From Acer yangbiense (taxonomy: Eukaryota; Streptophyta; Magnoliopsida; Sapindales; Sapindaceae): 64,000 bases of DNA. Under the pieces are notes generated by a model. That model saw nothing but the letters and a program-made list of their open reading frames with translations, ran no database searches and was not told where the DNA came from. Location: assembly GCA_008009225.1 (NCBI GenBank), contig CM017771.1, positions 29,188,139 to 29,252,138 on the forward strand. Direction: 5' to 3'. The position numbers were made by a program, and so were the translations under genes. Position 1 is the first letter of the stretch. Each line of letters starts with the position of its first letter. Below are positions 46,725 to 59,015 of the stretch, piece after piece.

Positions 46725-48358
46725 TGTAAGGATTCCCATATATTGATTGGCTTATTTCGTGGACAAACCACATGTTGGGGTTAAAAATGTAAGGGTAGTT
46801 TAGGATTGAACTTCACGGTCGAAGGCCCTTTCAAGACCTCGAGGTACAAGCATGCCAAAGGTATAATTTCTGGTGCTTGGTTTTCCTTGAAGAGATTTAG
46901 TTAGCACACACACACACTTAGCATACTTGATCTTGTGTGCATACTCTTCACATGTCACTTTATACACTAGCACTTTGTTTGATATCTTGTTGTGTGTATA
47001 TGTGCTTAGTAATTCGTTTCCCGATATTGTTCGGAAACGTCCGCGCTTGCACTAATGAGTGCTTGGTTTCGCACGAAGACCGCCCACAGAGAATGCCCTT
47101 GGCTTCTCCTTGGTTTTCACCATTGTTGGTGATCAGCGGTTATGATCGGCGACCTGGCCGCCGAATGAAATCGCCGTTTGCTTCCAGATGTGTCTGGAGC
47201 AATTCTACGGTCACGATCGGTGGTCACGACCGCCGTTCATACTTGATCGATTTTAATCTCTCGGGTTTGATTCGGCGGTTGGATCAGAAGTTGGATCGGC
47301 GGTCACGAAACCGCCGAATGAAACCGCCGTTGTTCCCCTGTTTTTATCGGGTTCAATTCGGCGGTTATGATCGGCGGCCTGGCCGCCGATTGAAACCGCT
47401 GATCGGTGTGTTTCAAGGGCAAACTTGTCTTTTCACATGCCCAATTCTTGATGTCTATAAATATCTTACTTTCTCATTCTCTGATTAAGTTCTTTGAGTC
47501 TTTAGAACCCTAAACTTCAAAGAGAGATTTTTGAGAAAAAATCAAATCAAGAACTCACCTTTAAACACTCAAATAAAATCCTTTTTGCATCAAAGTTCAT
47601 CTTGCATTCATCTATGATTGGGTTTGCATCATCACAACATGCTTGGTAAGATTTTGATTAATTTCATCTTATTTTAGTATTTTACTATCAAGCATATTCT
47701 CTTTTAATTACTTGTATGTTTTTGATCATATGATAAATACAAGATTAGATAATTAATTGTGATGAATTAATTCAGTGTTTTTTTGTGATAACTAATTAGG
47801 TTTTTGATTAATCTTAATTAGCTAAGCTATTTTGACATGTCATCTAGCTATTGATATCTAGGATTGAGTTAATTGCATATTATTATCCTAGGTAAGTATT
47901 TAGAGTAACCTAGCTCTAAATTGCATTTTGAGTATTTTACATATTCACATAGGTTGCATAATCTCTTCATAGAGAATTAAGTCTTGAGGCTAAGGTTGCT
48001 TAGGCCTCAAGCAATTAGGACTAAAGCCACTTTTAAAGGCCCGAGTGGTAGAAGTGGGGGGTTATTGACCGGAGTGTTAAACGAGGTCTACATAGGTTGT
48101 AAACTCCATTTCGATTAGTGGATTTCAAGGTCCGAGTGTGGCGCACTAAACAGCTCGTGGTTTTTCCCAGTGGTTGAGTTTCCACGTATACATCAAGTGT
48201 TATTTAAATTCCGCATTATATTACACTTGCTTGTATTTTTGACTAGTAGGGGCATTTTTGTAAAATTGACTTGCATGCAAAAATTGGGTAATAATAGTTA
48301 AAATCTATTCACCCCCCCTCTAGATATATATATCGAACACACCGAGCGTTATTGTTAT
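46725..48358 (+). repeat. LTR C (G-type copia family), 3' end cut off by element A
   Basis: Begins TGTAAGGATTCCC (presumed duplication tttta, 46720-46724) and matches the G LTRs in reverse complement over its length: array at about 47130-47405, TATA at 47457-47464, C-run next to CTAGA at 48312-48321. The final bases expected before a primer site are missing because element A starts at 48359. Solo LTR or 5' LTR cannot be decided here. Confidence 0.82.
47130..47405 (+). repeat. U3 GC-rich word array, CGGCGG type (LTR C)
   Basis: CGGCGG and CCGCCG words in both orientations ending about 52 bp before TATAAATA at 47457. It creates a spurious 183-codon open frame (46937-47488). Confidence 0.75.
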
Positions 48359-49804
48359 TGTAAGTGCCTCACTTTTGATTGGCATATTTTGTTGACAAAA
48401 TCACAATAGGGTTCTATATGTAAGGGTAGCTTAGAATGGAAGAAAACCTCATTGTGTGATCAAGAGCTTCAAGGAAGGTAGTTCTCTTGACTTAACTCTA
48501 TTTTGAAGAGATGTAGTTGCACACACTCAAAAATCCATGCATGATCTTATTCTTGTTGGTTGTGTGTAATTATTAATGTGTTTGCATCTTAGTTTGATTT
48601 CCCATGTCATGATAGGCATTAGATTGCATTCACATGCCACTTATCACTCTTGCACTTCATGCTTACTTTTCTTTAGTGTGTTGTAATTCGTTTTTGAGAT
48701 GATTCGGAAATGTCCTTGCATGCACGATGGTGTGCTTGTTAAGCGTGAAGGCCACTTTCGGAGAAAGCCTTGGTTTCTCCTTTGATTTCTCCATGTTTGG
48801 GGAAACGGTGGTTGAATTCGGTGGCCAGACCGCCGAATGAAACCGCCGATGTCGCGCTTTCAGGCATTTATTTTTCAAAACGACATCACTTCATTTGGAT
48901 CACATATATATGTGTCTTGTTTGCCTTGGCTCGGTTTTCAGAGCAAAAACTACACATTTGAGAGCTTCTTGAGCATCTTCCACTCCAAGGCATCAAGACT
49001 CCATCTTTAAGGTTCCAAATCACAAAAACCCTTCATCTTGCATCTTTCATACATCATCTAGCATGATTCTAGGTTGATTTCATTTAGGGTTTTTATTATT
49101 GCTCACATGACTTGTATCTAGAACATCATTCTCATATCTATATGTTCTTGTTTTACAAGATAGTTTTTTTATCACTTGAATTGATTCAAGATTGCATCTT
49201 TATGACTTGACTTAGTTTCAAGATTGCTTTTATTGTGGTTTGTGAGTTGTATTGTGCTAGATAGAGCATGTAGGATTTTGGTTGCTTATTTGGTTATACT
49301 ATATGCATGTCATCTAGCAAAATGATATCTAGGAATGTCTAACATGTTCATCCATACCTAGATAAGCTTGAATGTCTAACCTTGTATTTTTAGCATCTTG
49401 AGTATTTCACATATTCACATTAGGTTGTTTTATCTCTTCTTTTAGAGTCAAGTCTTGTAGTTACTATTGTGATAGTTTTGCAAGCATGGACTAGATTCAC
49501 TCTTGAAGGCCTGCGTGTAGTAGTGGTAGATTAGTAACCGTGTGTGGTTTGACATGGTCAACCTAGGTTGTAATTGCCATTACAATTAGTGGATTGAGGT
49601 TCAGGTGTGGCGCACTCATCAGCCCGTGGTTTTTCCCCATGTGGGTTTCCACGTAAATATTGTGTGTCCTTTATTTTCCGCTTTGTATCTTGGTTGGGGA
49701 TTTTTCGTAAAATTGACTAATAACGAAAATTGGTTAAAAGAATTGAATATAATCTATTCACCCCCCTCTAGATTACTTTAGGACACGTTTATATATATTT
49801 TTCA
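48359..49804 (+). repeat. 5' LTR of element A (1,446 bp)
   Basis: TGTAAGTGCC to TTTTCA. The array is short (about 48800-48856) and followed by TATATATA at 48904-48911. Compared with the 3' LTR it lacks 341 bp of array. Confidence 0.9.
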
Positions 49805-49806
49805 AT

Positions 49807-49818
49807 TGGTATCAGAGC
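49807..49818 (+). other. primer-binding site of element A
   Basis: TGGTATCAGAGC two bases after the LTR. Confidence 0.88.
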
Positions 49819-49936
49819 GGGTTCCTTAACATAATTAGAAGATCCCTTGCTCTTGTTAGAGTCTCTTGCATTTGTTTGCATTGTTGTGTGTGCTTAGCTT
49901 GTTTGTGTGCATTCATTTCATTCAAACCCAAACACA

Positions 49937-52900
49937 ATGAGTGGAAATGGAATTGGAGGTGAGGGTGCATCTAGCACAAGACCCCCATGTAGGGAAAAAT
50001 CGAGTGCACGCAGCAGAAGCGAGACTAAAATAGAGTTTAGTATAGTTTAAAATTTTTCCATAATTTGAACCTTAACCCTCTAATTAATTAACATATAATA
50101 CTAAAGATATCATACCTTTGTCGCGTGATCCGATTGACATTGCGTCGATGGTAATCCGCAAGATCTTCCAATCCAATCACGAACGTGAATCACCTAGGAG
50201 CGTGGTCTCCCTTCTCTTTGAATTGTGTACCTGAGGATGGATAACAAAATCTTTTCTTTTTCGTTAGTCACAACAAATTCCAAGAGGCTACAAAGAATGT
50301 TCTGGTCACTTTTTAATTCACAATCGTTAGATCGAAACTCGCATGAACCTTATTCGAAATTGTGCACAAAACCTTTTGATATAAAAGTTACTAGTGCACT
50401 ATCGAAATAAGAACAAACTTTTCTCTCTTTTCCTCTTGGCCGAATTCTCACACTAATCTAAGAGTTGGATTTTTATTTTTCTCAAGCAAAAGAAAAAAAT
50501 CTCCAGCCAAAGACCTAGGGTTCTTCAAAATATACAAAGAATATAGAAATATATATATCACCCGAATTCTACATGCATTCAAAAATATCTCTATTGCTTG
50601 AAATAATATATCTATTGCTATATATGAATCCGAAATCAACCTTTAATTATGTATTCATAAATACTGCACACCTCATAAAAATGCACTTAACCTGCACGCC
50701 TTAATATATATATATATCGAAATAAATTATGCATGCCTTATAATATATATATTTAATATATATCTATATATTGTGGTCAAAATCATTTACCATGTAGGAT
50801 TTGTGTCTTTGGACTTAAATCCTGACCCTAGGTAGATTTCCTTAGAATTCCAAACCCTAATCCAACTCTTTAGTGTATTTGTGACTATATAAAAGACTTC
50901 CTTATTTGACTAGATAAATAAATCCCTTATTTATCTACTTACCAAATAAAAGTATACTACTAAGAAACATATTTCCTAGTCAGAAAAAGATTTTGATTTT
51001 TAATTAAATAATTAATTAATCAATTAATTAATTTCCATTTAATCAAATAATAAAAATAAAACAATATAATATCTCATATATATATCTCGGCCATGTGCCA
51101 TATATATTAATATATCTATATATTGTTTTTCTATTTTATTAAATCCATTGGACCTTAATAAAAGGCCCACATGTGAACCAGACCCATTCTTACTAAAAGA
51201 AACAAGCCCACATGCCTTTCATTAATATATTAATATAATTGATCAGCCCATTAAATAAATAATGTGCAAATTATATTCTTAGTATATTAAATACAATTCT
51301 AGATGGACCCATAAATTGGTCCGGTAGAATATATCAAGTGATCCATGCAAGTCCGTGTGGATTGGGGATCTTGGCGGACCTATCTAAATTTAAGCTCCAA
51401 TAGACATAACCCAATCACAATCAACAAATGATTCACTTAGGTTCAATCTATTAATTTTAGTTCATTCCACTAAAGAACTAAAATTGCACTCTTAAATAAA
51501 GATGGAATAAGTAAATGATTCTCATTCATACCCTAGACAACCTTATAGGAGATGGTGTATCCTCGTGAAGAATATCAGTAATCGCCAAGAGCTCATAGAC
51601 CGCCTATAGCTCTTCAAGTTACCATATTTCCTCATATGACCACATTTTGAACTTGGATATTTTGACTTGTCCAGAAGCCATGTTTCAATAGACACTATTG
51701 AAAACTTAACGTTAAGATTTAATATCCAATACCTCAAAACATCCATATGATGATATTCTACTCTCATTTAATAAATGGAGCCACGATGTCCATATCTATA
51801 AATGAAGTCCTCTATCGATTAACAAATGAATACCACCAAACTATCGAGGATAGACTATGCTATATAATCGTACTCATTGATAACTCAAATGATACCACTT
51901 GCAACCATAAGTCCATCATTTATCTCAGGATTAAGATAGACTCTCCGATTGTCCTGATAATGAAAAGACTATTATCTATTGACGGTTCTAGATAAAGTAT
52001 TTCATTGTGATCCAGTTCAATGCACCCAGTGCATTAAATTCTTTTACTCGAAGACCCTCCGATGATTTTAGACTCATCATAACACATTTGATCCCACTCA
52101 AATGCTAGTAAAAGAATTCTACAACTTTAACAAGATAAAGGTGCCCAACCTTTAACCTAAGTTGTGAACATTATTCAAGACTAACTAAAGAATTATGTCT
52201 ACCTCATACATATCCAGATGTACGAACAATTCTTCTTTTCTCATAGTCTTTTGACCTTATGATTATTTACTTTTGACAATTATAATAATTAAACTATAAA
52301 TGCTATAAGATTTGTTAAACCAGAAATCACATTATGAATATGAATAGATTGTCAAAAACATTATTACACTCTTGCTATTGAGCATAATCCTAACACCCCA
52401 TTGCTCAACGGGGTCAATTATGCTTCATGAAAGGGTAAGATGGAAGCATATGTGTGTCAAATTCATGACCGGGCATGGATGGCGATTGAAGATGGATACA
52501 CGCCACCTATGATGACTCATACGGGAGGTGGAGAGGAAGTCCTCAAGCCGAAGGCACAATGGACTCCATAAGAATTTGAGGCTTCAAAATGGAACAACAA
52601 AGCCATGCATGCAATCCTATGTGCCATGGATGATAACCAATACAAGCTCATTCAAACTACAAGGATAGCGAAGGAAGCTTGGGATATATTAGAGACGGCT
52701 CATGAAGGAACCGATGTAGTTAAGGATTCCAAGCTCCAAGTCCTTCAAACACAATTTGAGACCATAAAGATGGAAGAGGATGAGTGCTTCAATGACTTCC
52801 AAGTGAAGCTTATGGATATAGTGAACCAAAGTCACCAACTTGGTGATCCCTACTCGGATAGAAGAATCAAACAAAAGATCATGAGGTCACTTCCCGAGAG

Positions 52901-54131
52901 GTTTGAATCCAAAGTGACGGCATTGGAAGAAAATAGTGACTATTCAAGAATGAAGCCAAGTGAAGTTATTGGAAGGCCCTTGGCCTATGAGTCTAGGAAA
53001 GGTCCTACACCAACACCTCCAAAGAAGCAAAAGAGTCTTGCCTTGAAGAGTGTCAAGGTTGAAAAGGATGAAGAAGACTCGGATGAAGAAATTGCTTTGA
53101 TGGCAAAGAAGTTCAAGCAATTCATGAGGTTTGAGAAGAGAGGGTTTGGCTCCAAGGGAAAGTTTGTAAAGAAGAAGGCTCCTTTCAAGAAAGTGGAGCA
53201 AGCTCAAGAGAAAGACCACAAGAAGGGTGTCCAATGCTATGAGTGTAGTGGGTTTGGACACATTGCTCTCGAGTGTGCTAATTTGAAGAAGAAAAAAGGA
53301 AGAGCCATGGCGGTTATTTGGAGTGATAGTGATGACCTAGAAGATAAAGACAAGTCATCGGATGATGAGGAAGACCAAGTTGCCAACTTCATTGCCTTCT
53401 CATCCTCTCATAATAGCAATGAAGTCATAAGTGATAAAGAAGAGGAAGATGACAAGCTAGAAGAAGTAGATGAAAATGACTCAAATGGTGGGAGCAACTC
53501 TTCAATGTCCAATTATGAGTTTAATGAAGAGATGGACTATGATAACTTTATGAGATTCTTTGAGAACTCAAGATTGAAAAAGAAAAAGGAGATACAAAAG
53601 TTGAAAGGGGAGAAGCTCGAATTAACTTCCAAAGTGACCCATTTGAGCAAAGAAGTGAGTAAAGCTAAAGAGATGGAAGACGGGTTGAAGATGGAGTTAG
53701 TCTTGGCCAAGAAGAATGAAGAAAGCTTGAGGAAAGAGCTCATGGAAGCAAAATGGTTGATTGCTAAGATGACTTCTGGAACCGAGAAGCTTGACAAGAT
53801 GCTATCGTGTGGGAAGAGTCCAATTGACAAGAAGGGGTTAGGATATGTGGAAGAAATGGAAGCCACATCCTTGAAGAAGACAACATTTGTCAAGAGCAAA
53901 GAAGTTGAACATGCTCAAGCCCCTAAACAATCAACCAAGTGGGTTGAAGTAGGTGAATCCTCCAAGCAAGCACAAGCAAGGATTCCAATAAGAGCTCCAC
54001 CACCACAAGCTAGAGTTCCACAACCAAGACCTCCTCAACCAAGACCCCATAACCAAAACCTCCTTAACAAAGAGTCCCACAAGCTTAACATGAAGTCTTC
54101 CATGCTCAACCTAGAAGACGTGCCAACTTGA
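49937..54131 (+). pseudogene. gag of element A, interrupted by a solo LTR
   Basis: ATG at 49937 starts MSGNGIGGEGASSTRP, then the 2.4 kb solo LTR (49988-52395) intervenes. The frame resumes at about 52401 with a TGA in place of Trp in YASWKGKME (about 52428-52430) and a TAA near 52570. From 52605 there are 508 open codons: gag core (KEAWDILETAHEG, HQLGDPYSDRRIKQ), knuckle CYECSGFGHIALEC (53235-53276), a long acidic region, a coiled coil (about 53560-53760) and a Pro/Arg/Gln-rich tail. It ends at 54131 by a frameshift relative to the next frame, which holds the second knuckle. Confidence 0.87.
49988..52395 (-). mobile_element. solo LTR I1, 2,408 bp, unassigned family
   Basis: TGTAGGGAAA to CCTAACA on the plus strand, flanked by cccca (49983-49987 and 52396-52400). 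No coding frame. The same family occurs at 61047. I favour the minus orientation because that strand ends in a typical U5-like 'cgatttttccctaca'; the plus orientation is not excluded. Confidence 0.8.
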
Positions 54132-54778
54132 CTCATCCACAAAGGAGAGAGTTGCCTCAACTCCCAAGAGCAACTCAAAATAGAAGGAGACCACAAATGT
54201 TTGCACAAGGCTATGGTATGAATTCCTACTTTACTCATACTTGCCATTTTTGTGGAATTGAAGGGCATATTAGGCCTAATTGCTTTAAGTATATTAAATT
54301 GTGTAGAAGAGAAAGTATGATTGAGAAAAATATGCTTAGAAGAGCCACAATGCATGCACCTAGGACTCTTAGAGCTAATGGACCAATGGCTCCTAGGAAT
54401 GACCATGTTTCACCTAGGATAAGTAGGCATGATGAATATTATTGCTACGTGGCCCAAGTTGCCCTAAAAGCAAATGCCTCTAACACTTGGTACCTTGATA
54501 GTGGGTGTTCTAGGCACATGACCGGAAACAAGAGTTTCTTTAAAACTCTTGTGATGGAGGATGGTGGGTTTGTCACCTTTGGTGATAGATCCAAGAAAAA
54601 AGTCATAGGGAAAAGCAATATATCTATTCCCGGTTTACCCTCCTTGCCCAATGCTTTCTATGTTGATGGCTTGCAAGCCAATCTCATTAGTATATCACAC
54701 TTGAGTGATGAAGGCTTTAGGTTATGTTTGGCAAAGTTGATTGCTCTATTCTTAAGGAAAATGGGCAAGTGTTATTGA
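54128..54778 (+). pseudogene. gag end and protease, element A
   Basis: A 216-residue frame with the second knuckle CHFCGIEGHIRPNC (54242-54283), a basic segment, and the aspartic protease motif WYLDSGCSRHMTG (catalytic Asp at 54497-54499), followed by FVTFGDRSKK and ANLISISHLSDEG. It overlaps the preceding and following frames by frameshifts at about 54125 and 54720. Confidence 0.85.
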
Positions 54779-55527
54779 AAGGCAAGAGATCAAGTGACAA
54801 TTGTTATTGTCTTGAGTCTAATATTATCTCTTGTAACTTGTCCACTAGTGAGCAAATTGATGTGTGGCACCAAAGACTTAGCCATATGAACTATAGGGAC
54901 TTGAAAGTCCTTGAGAGGTTGAATATTGTTAGGGGCCTTCCCAAGCTTGGGAAAAAGGTTGAAGGAGTTTGTGGACCTTGTCAACAAGGGAAGCAAACCA
55001 AGAGTGTGCATAAGAAAGGCAAATACCTCTCCACCAAAGAGCCATTGGAGCTCCTCCACATGGACCTTATGGGTCCCATTCAAACCGAGAGTCTAGGTGG
55101 TAGAAGGTACATTCTTGTTGTTGTTGATGACTTCTCTAGGTTTACATGGACTTACTTCCTTAGAGAAAAGTCTGAAGCCTTTGAGAAATTTAAAATGCTT
55201 TGTGTCAAAATTCAAAATGAGAAAACTTCTCACATTAAAAGCATTAGGAAAATTAGGAGTGATCATGGGAAAGAATTTGAAAATGCTAGCTTTGAAAACT
55301 TTTGCAATAGCTTAGGCATCTCCCATGAATTCTCGGCCCCTAGGACTCCTCAACAAAATGGTGTTGTTGAGAGGAAGAATAGAGTCCTCCAAGAGATGGC
55401 CCGTGTCATGTTGAGTAGTAACAAAGTCCCTAGGAATCTTTGGGCCGAAGTCATCAATACGGCTTGTTACATAGGGAATAGAGTCTTCCTTAGGCCCGGG
55501 ACTAAACAAACATCCTATGAGTTATAG
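54724..55527 (+). pseudogene. integrase, element A pol
   Basis: 267 open codons. GAG_pre-integrs/HHCC zinc motif: HQRLSH (54868) and CGPC (54970-54981). Catalytic core: DLMGP (Asp 55062-55064), SDHGKEFEN (Asp 55261-55263) and NGVVERKNR (Glu 55369-55371); the last two are 36 codons apart, the expected DX35E spacing. All catalytic residues are present. The frame stops at a TAG (about 55525-55527) where relatives have Trp in YELWKGRKP. Confidence 0.9.
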
Positions 55528-55530
55528 AAG

Positions 55531-56488
55531 GGTAGAAAACCCAATGTGAGCTACTTCCACATCTTTGGAAACAAGTGCTATATACTAAATGACCGAGATC
55601 AACTTGGTAAGTTTGATGCCAAGAGTGATGAATGTATTTTCATTGGGTATACACTTAATAGCAAGGCCTATAGAGTTTTTAATCTAAAGACTCGAAGTGT
55701 GATGGAATCTTCAAATGTGGTCTTTGATGACTGTAGGCCTAAACAAAATGACCATGAAGAGGATGTTTGTGAGAATGATGACCTTCCTTTGAAGGAAAGT
55801 GGTGAGACTTCAAGTGGTGTGAAGTCAAACCAAGATGAAGAAGATGATTTGCCTCTTAATAGAGTTCCTCCCATGGACTCTAATGAACCCACTCATTGGG
55901 TTAGAAAACTCCATGATAAGGATGATATCATTGGAGAGGTTAGAGAGGGTGTTAGGACTAGGCGTCAAATAGCTAATCAAATTAGCTACACTTGTTACAC
56001 CTCTCAAATAGAACCCAAAAAGGTTGATGAAGCCTTGGAAGATGAGTTTTGGGTTCTTGCCATGCAAGAAGAGCTAAACCAATTTGAGAGAAATGAGGTT
56101 TGGACTCTTGTTCCTAGACCTAGAAACACCAATGTCATAGGCACTAAATGGGTGTTTAGGAACAAATCCGATGAGGACAGCAACATTGTACGAAACAAGG
56201 CAAGGCTTGTTGCACAAGGATACTCTCAAATCGAGGGTATTGACTTTAATGAGACTTTTGCTCCCGTTGCCCATCTTGAGTCCATAAGGCTTCTCTTGTC
56301 AATTTCTTGTGTGTACAAGTTCAAGTTACACCAAATGGATGTCAAGAGTGCCTTCCTCAATGGCTTATTGCATGAGAAAGTGTTTGTTGAGCAACCCAAG
56401 GGGTTTGTGGATCCACACCACCCCTGTCATGTCTATCGCCTCAAGAAGGCTCTATATGGGTTGAAACAAGCACCGAGGGCTTGGTATG
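55531..56488 (+). pseudogene. integrase C-terminus and first half of reverse transcriptase, element A pol
   Basis: In the same frame as the integrase after the TAG: KGRKPNVSYFHIFGNKCY, KFDAKSDECIFIGY, an acidic linker, then RVT_2: WTLVPRPRN, GTKWVFRNK, ARLVAQGYSQ, FNETFAPVAHLESIR, DVKSAFLNG, YGLKQAPRAWY. It is cut at 56488 by solo LTR B2, directly before the residues ERLT that resume at 57983. Confidence 0.9.
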
Positions 56489-57977
56489 TGTAAGGTTCCC
56501 ATTTGTTGATTGGCTCATTTCGTGGACAAACCACATGTTGGGGTTCTTTGTAAGGGTAGCCTAGGTATCGGGTTTATTGTTCGAAGCCCTTTGAAGACCT
56601 CGTATTGATAAGCACCGAAGGTATATTTCTTTGTGCTTACTTGTCTTGAAGAGATAGTTGCACACACTCACAACTCATGCATATGTTTAATACTTGTATG
56701 TTGTGTGTCTTATTTTTGTGCATTAATGTTCATTAACATCTCTTCTTGCATGTTAGTTTGATTGCATCTTGCATATCCAATTGCCTTGTCATGCTTAGAC
56801 TTAGGATTGCATTTTTGCATTGGGCGCTCCCAAAAGCGCTCTACAGAAGCGCTGTACGAACAGCGCCCATTGAGCGCTGTTCATACCTGATCGATTTAAT
56901 TCGGTCGCTGTACAGGCGCTGTACAAAGCGCTCTACGTACAGCGCCACTATGTTTTCCCGTGAGAACAGAGTTGGGGCGCTGTACAAGCGCTGTACATAA
57001 GCGCTCTACGTACAGCGCCCAAGGCAAATATGAGGCCAACTTATCAAAACGACCACACCTTGTTTTGGCCCCCTATATATATGCCACTTTGACTTTAGGT
57101 CAATCAAGAGAGTTCATATTCAGATTCTATACTTAGGATATTTTTCAAAGAGAAGAAAAATTCCAAAGAACTTAATTTTAGTTTACTCAAACACTTTTTC
57201 ATGATCATTAATCATCATCTAGCATCATCCTTGATCATCTAGATGTCTCTTTGCATGGATTCTTCATCATACTTTGCTTGGTAAGCTTTTCACTAATATC
57301 TTACATATTTTGTGTTTTTCTTAACAAGCAATCTCAATTTATTACTTGTATGATTTTCATATATCTTTTGATACAAGATTGAGATTAGTGTGATGTATGT
57401 TTGAGGAGTTGTATTGTGATAGCTAATTAGGTTTTGTGCTTAATCTTGATTAGCTAAACTATTTGATTGAACATGTCATTTAGTTTTTAATATCTAGGAT
57501 TGTTCTAATTGCATATTAATCATCTTAGACAAGCATATAGGGTTTCCCTTGCTCTATGTTGCATTTGAATATTCATATATTCACTTAGGGTTTCATTCTC
57601 TTCATTGAGAAAGTAAGTCTTGTGTGTAGCTTCCGGGATTAGGTTGCTTAGATCGCAAACAAATTGGACTAGGTTCACTCATACCGGGATTAGGTAGGTG
57701 TGTGATTACTTCCGGGATTAGGTTGTAATCGTTTTACACATTTAGTGGATTCGAGGTTCGAGTGTGGCTTACTTACTAGCCCGTGGTTTTTCCCGTAAGG
57801 GTTTCCACGTAAAAAACAAGTGTTATTTAATTTCCGTATTTTATACTTGATTTATTGCTTTATCTATTTAGGGGTAATTTCGTAATTTTGACTAACACGA
57901 AAAATTGGGTAAAAAGCTTAAAATCTATTCACCCCCCTCTAGATAGTTTTATACACACCGTGCTATAATTTGTTTCA
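56489..57977 (+). mobile_element. solo LTR B2 (copia), 1,489 bp
   Basis: TGTAAGGTTCCC to TTGTTTCA with the duplication gtatg (56484-56488 and 57978-57982). About 1-2% different from B1 by eye. Array at about 56818-57020 and TATA at 57074-57081. Confidence 0.92.
56818..57020 (+). repeat. U3 GC-rich word array, GCGCTGTAC type (B2)
   Basis: Same word order as in B1, with only a handful of changes, ending about 54 bp before TATATATA. Confidence 0.75.
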
Positions 57978-59015
57978 GTATGAGCGCCTCACTCTTTATC
58001 TTGTTGACAACGGCTACTCTAGAGGTAGTGTTGACAAGACTTTGTTCATCAAGTGTACTAAAGATGAGCTATTCATAGCTCAAATTTATGTTGATGACAT
58101 TGTATTTGGTTCCACCAACCAATCCAAATTTAGACAATTTGTTGATGTCATGTCTCATGAGTTTGAAATGAGCATGATTGGTGAACTAAATTACTTCCTA
58201 GGCTAGCAAATCAAGCAAATGCATGATGAGATTTTCATATCCCAAGCTAAGTATGCAAAAAGCCTAGTGAAAAAGTTTGGTCTTGTGACACACCCATGAG
58301 CACCACCTTGAAACTTAGCAAAGATGCAAGTGGAAAGGATGTTGATCAAAGTCTATATCGTGGCATGATAGGTAGCTTGCTTTACTTGACCGCAAGTAGG
58401 CCCGATATTTGTTTTAGTGTAGGTGTTTGTGCTAGGTACCAAGCTAATCCCAAAGAATCTCACCTTGGTACGGTGAAGAGGATCATTCGGTTTGTGAATG
58501 GTACCTCAAATCATGGGATTTGGTACTCATTTGACACTAATCCAAGTCTAGTTGGATTTAGTGATGCCGATTGGGCGGGAAATAGTGATGATAGGAAGAG
58601 TACATCGGGCGGTTGCTTCTTCGTTGGAAACAATTTGGTTTCTTGGTTTTGCAAGAAACAAAACTCTATTTCCCTATCCACGGTCGAAGCGGAATACATT
58701 GCCGCTGGTAGTGCTTGCACTCAATTGATGTGGATGAAACAAATGCTAGCCGATTATGGCTTGGAGCAAGGTACTCTTACTTTATTTTGTGATAACATGA
58801 GTGCCATTAACATTTCTAAGAATCCCGTCCAACATTCTAGGACAAAGCACATTGACATTAGACACCATTTCATAAGAGAGCTAGTTGAGAGCAAAACTAT
58901 TGCATTGGAACATGTGGGAACAAATGACCAACTAGCGGATTTGTTCACAAAGCCTTTAGACACCGTTAGATTTGGGAACCTTAGCAAGTCTATTGGGATT
59001 TGTGACTTGGTTTGA
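57978..59015 (+). pseudogene. second half of reverse transcriptase and RNase H, element A pol
   Basis: YERLTLYLVDNG, the catalytic YVDDIVFG (58087 onwards), FEMSMIGELNYFLG, a TAG at about 58204-58206 and a frameshift near 58290. Then 239 open codons (58296-59015): MSTTLKLSKDASGK, YRGMIGSLLYLTASRPDI and RNase H with SDADWAG (Asp 58562-58564), STSGGCFF, STVEAEYIA, LFCDNMSAI, TKHIDIRHHFIREL and ADLFTKPL. It ends at a natural stop. The Ala of STAEAEYIA is Val here. Confidence 0.9.

Noticed and set aside
46937..47488. 183-codon open frame rich in Arg, Gly and Leu
   Set aside because: It lies on the CGGCGG word array of LTR C and its repeated residues follow the DNA repeat. No matching frame is kept in the G LTRs beyond what the repeats force.
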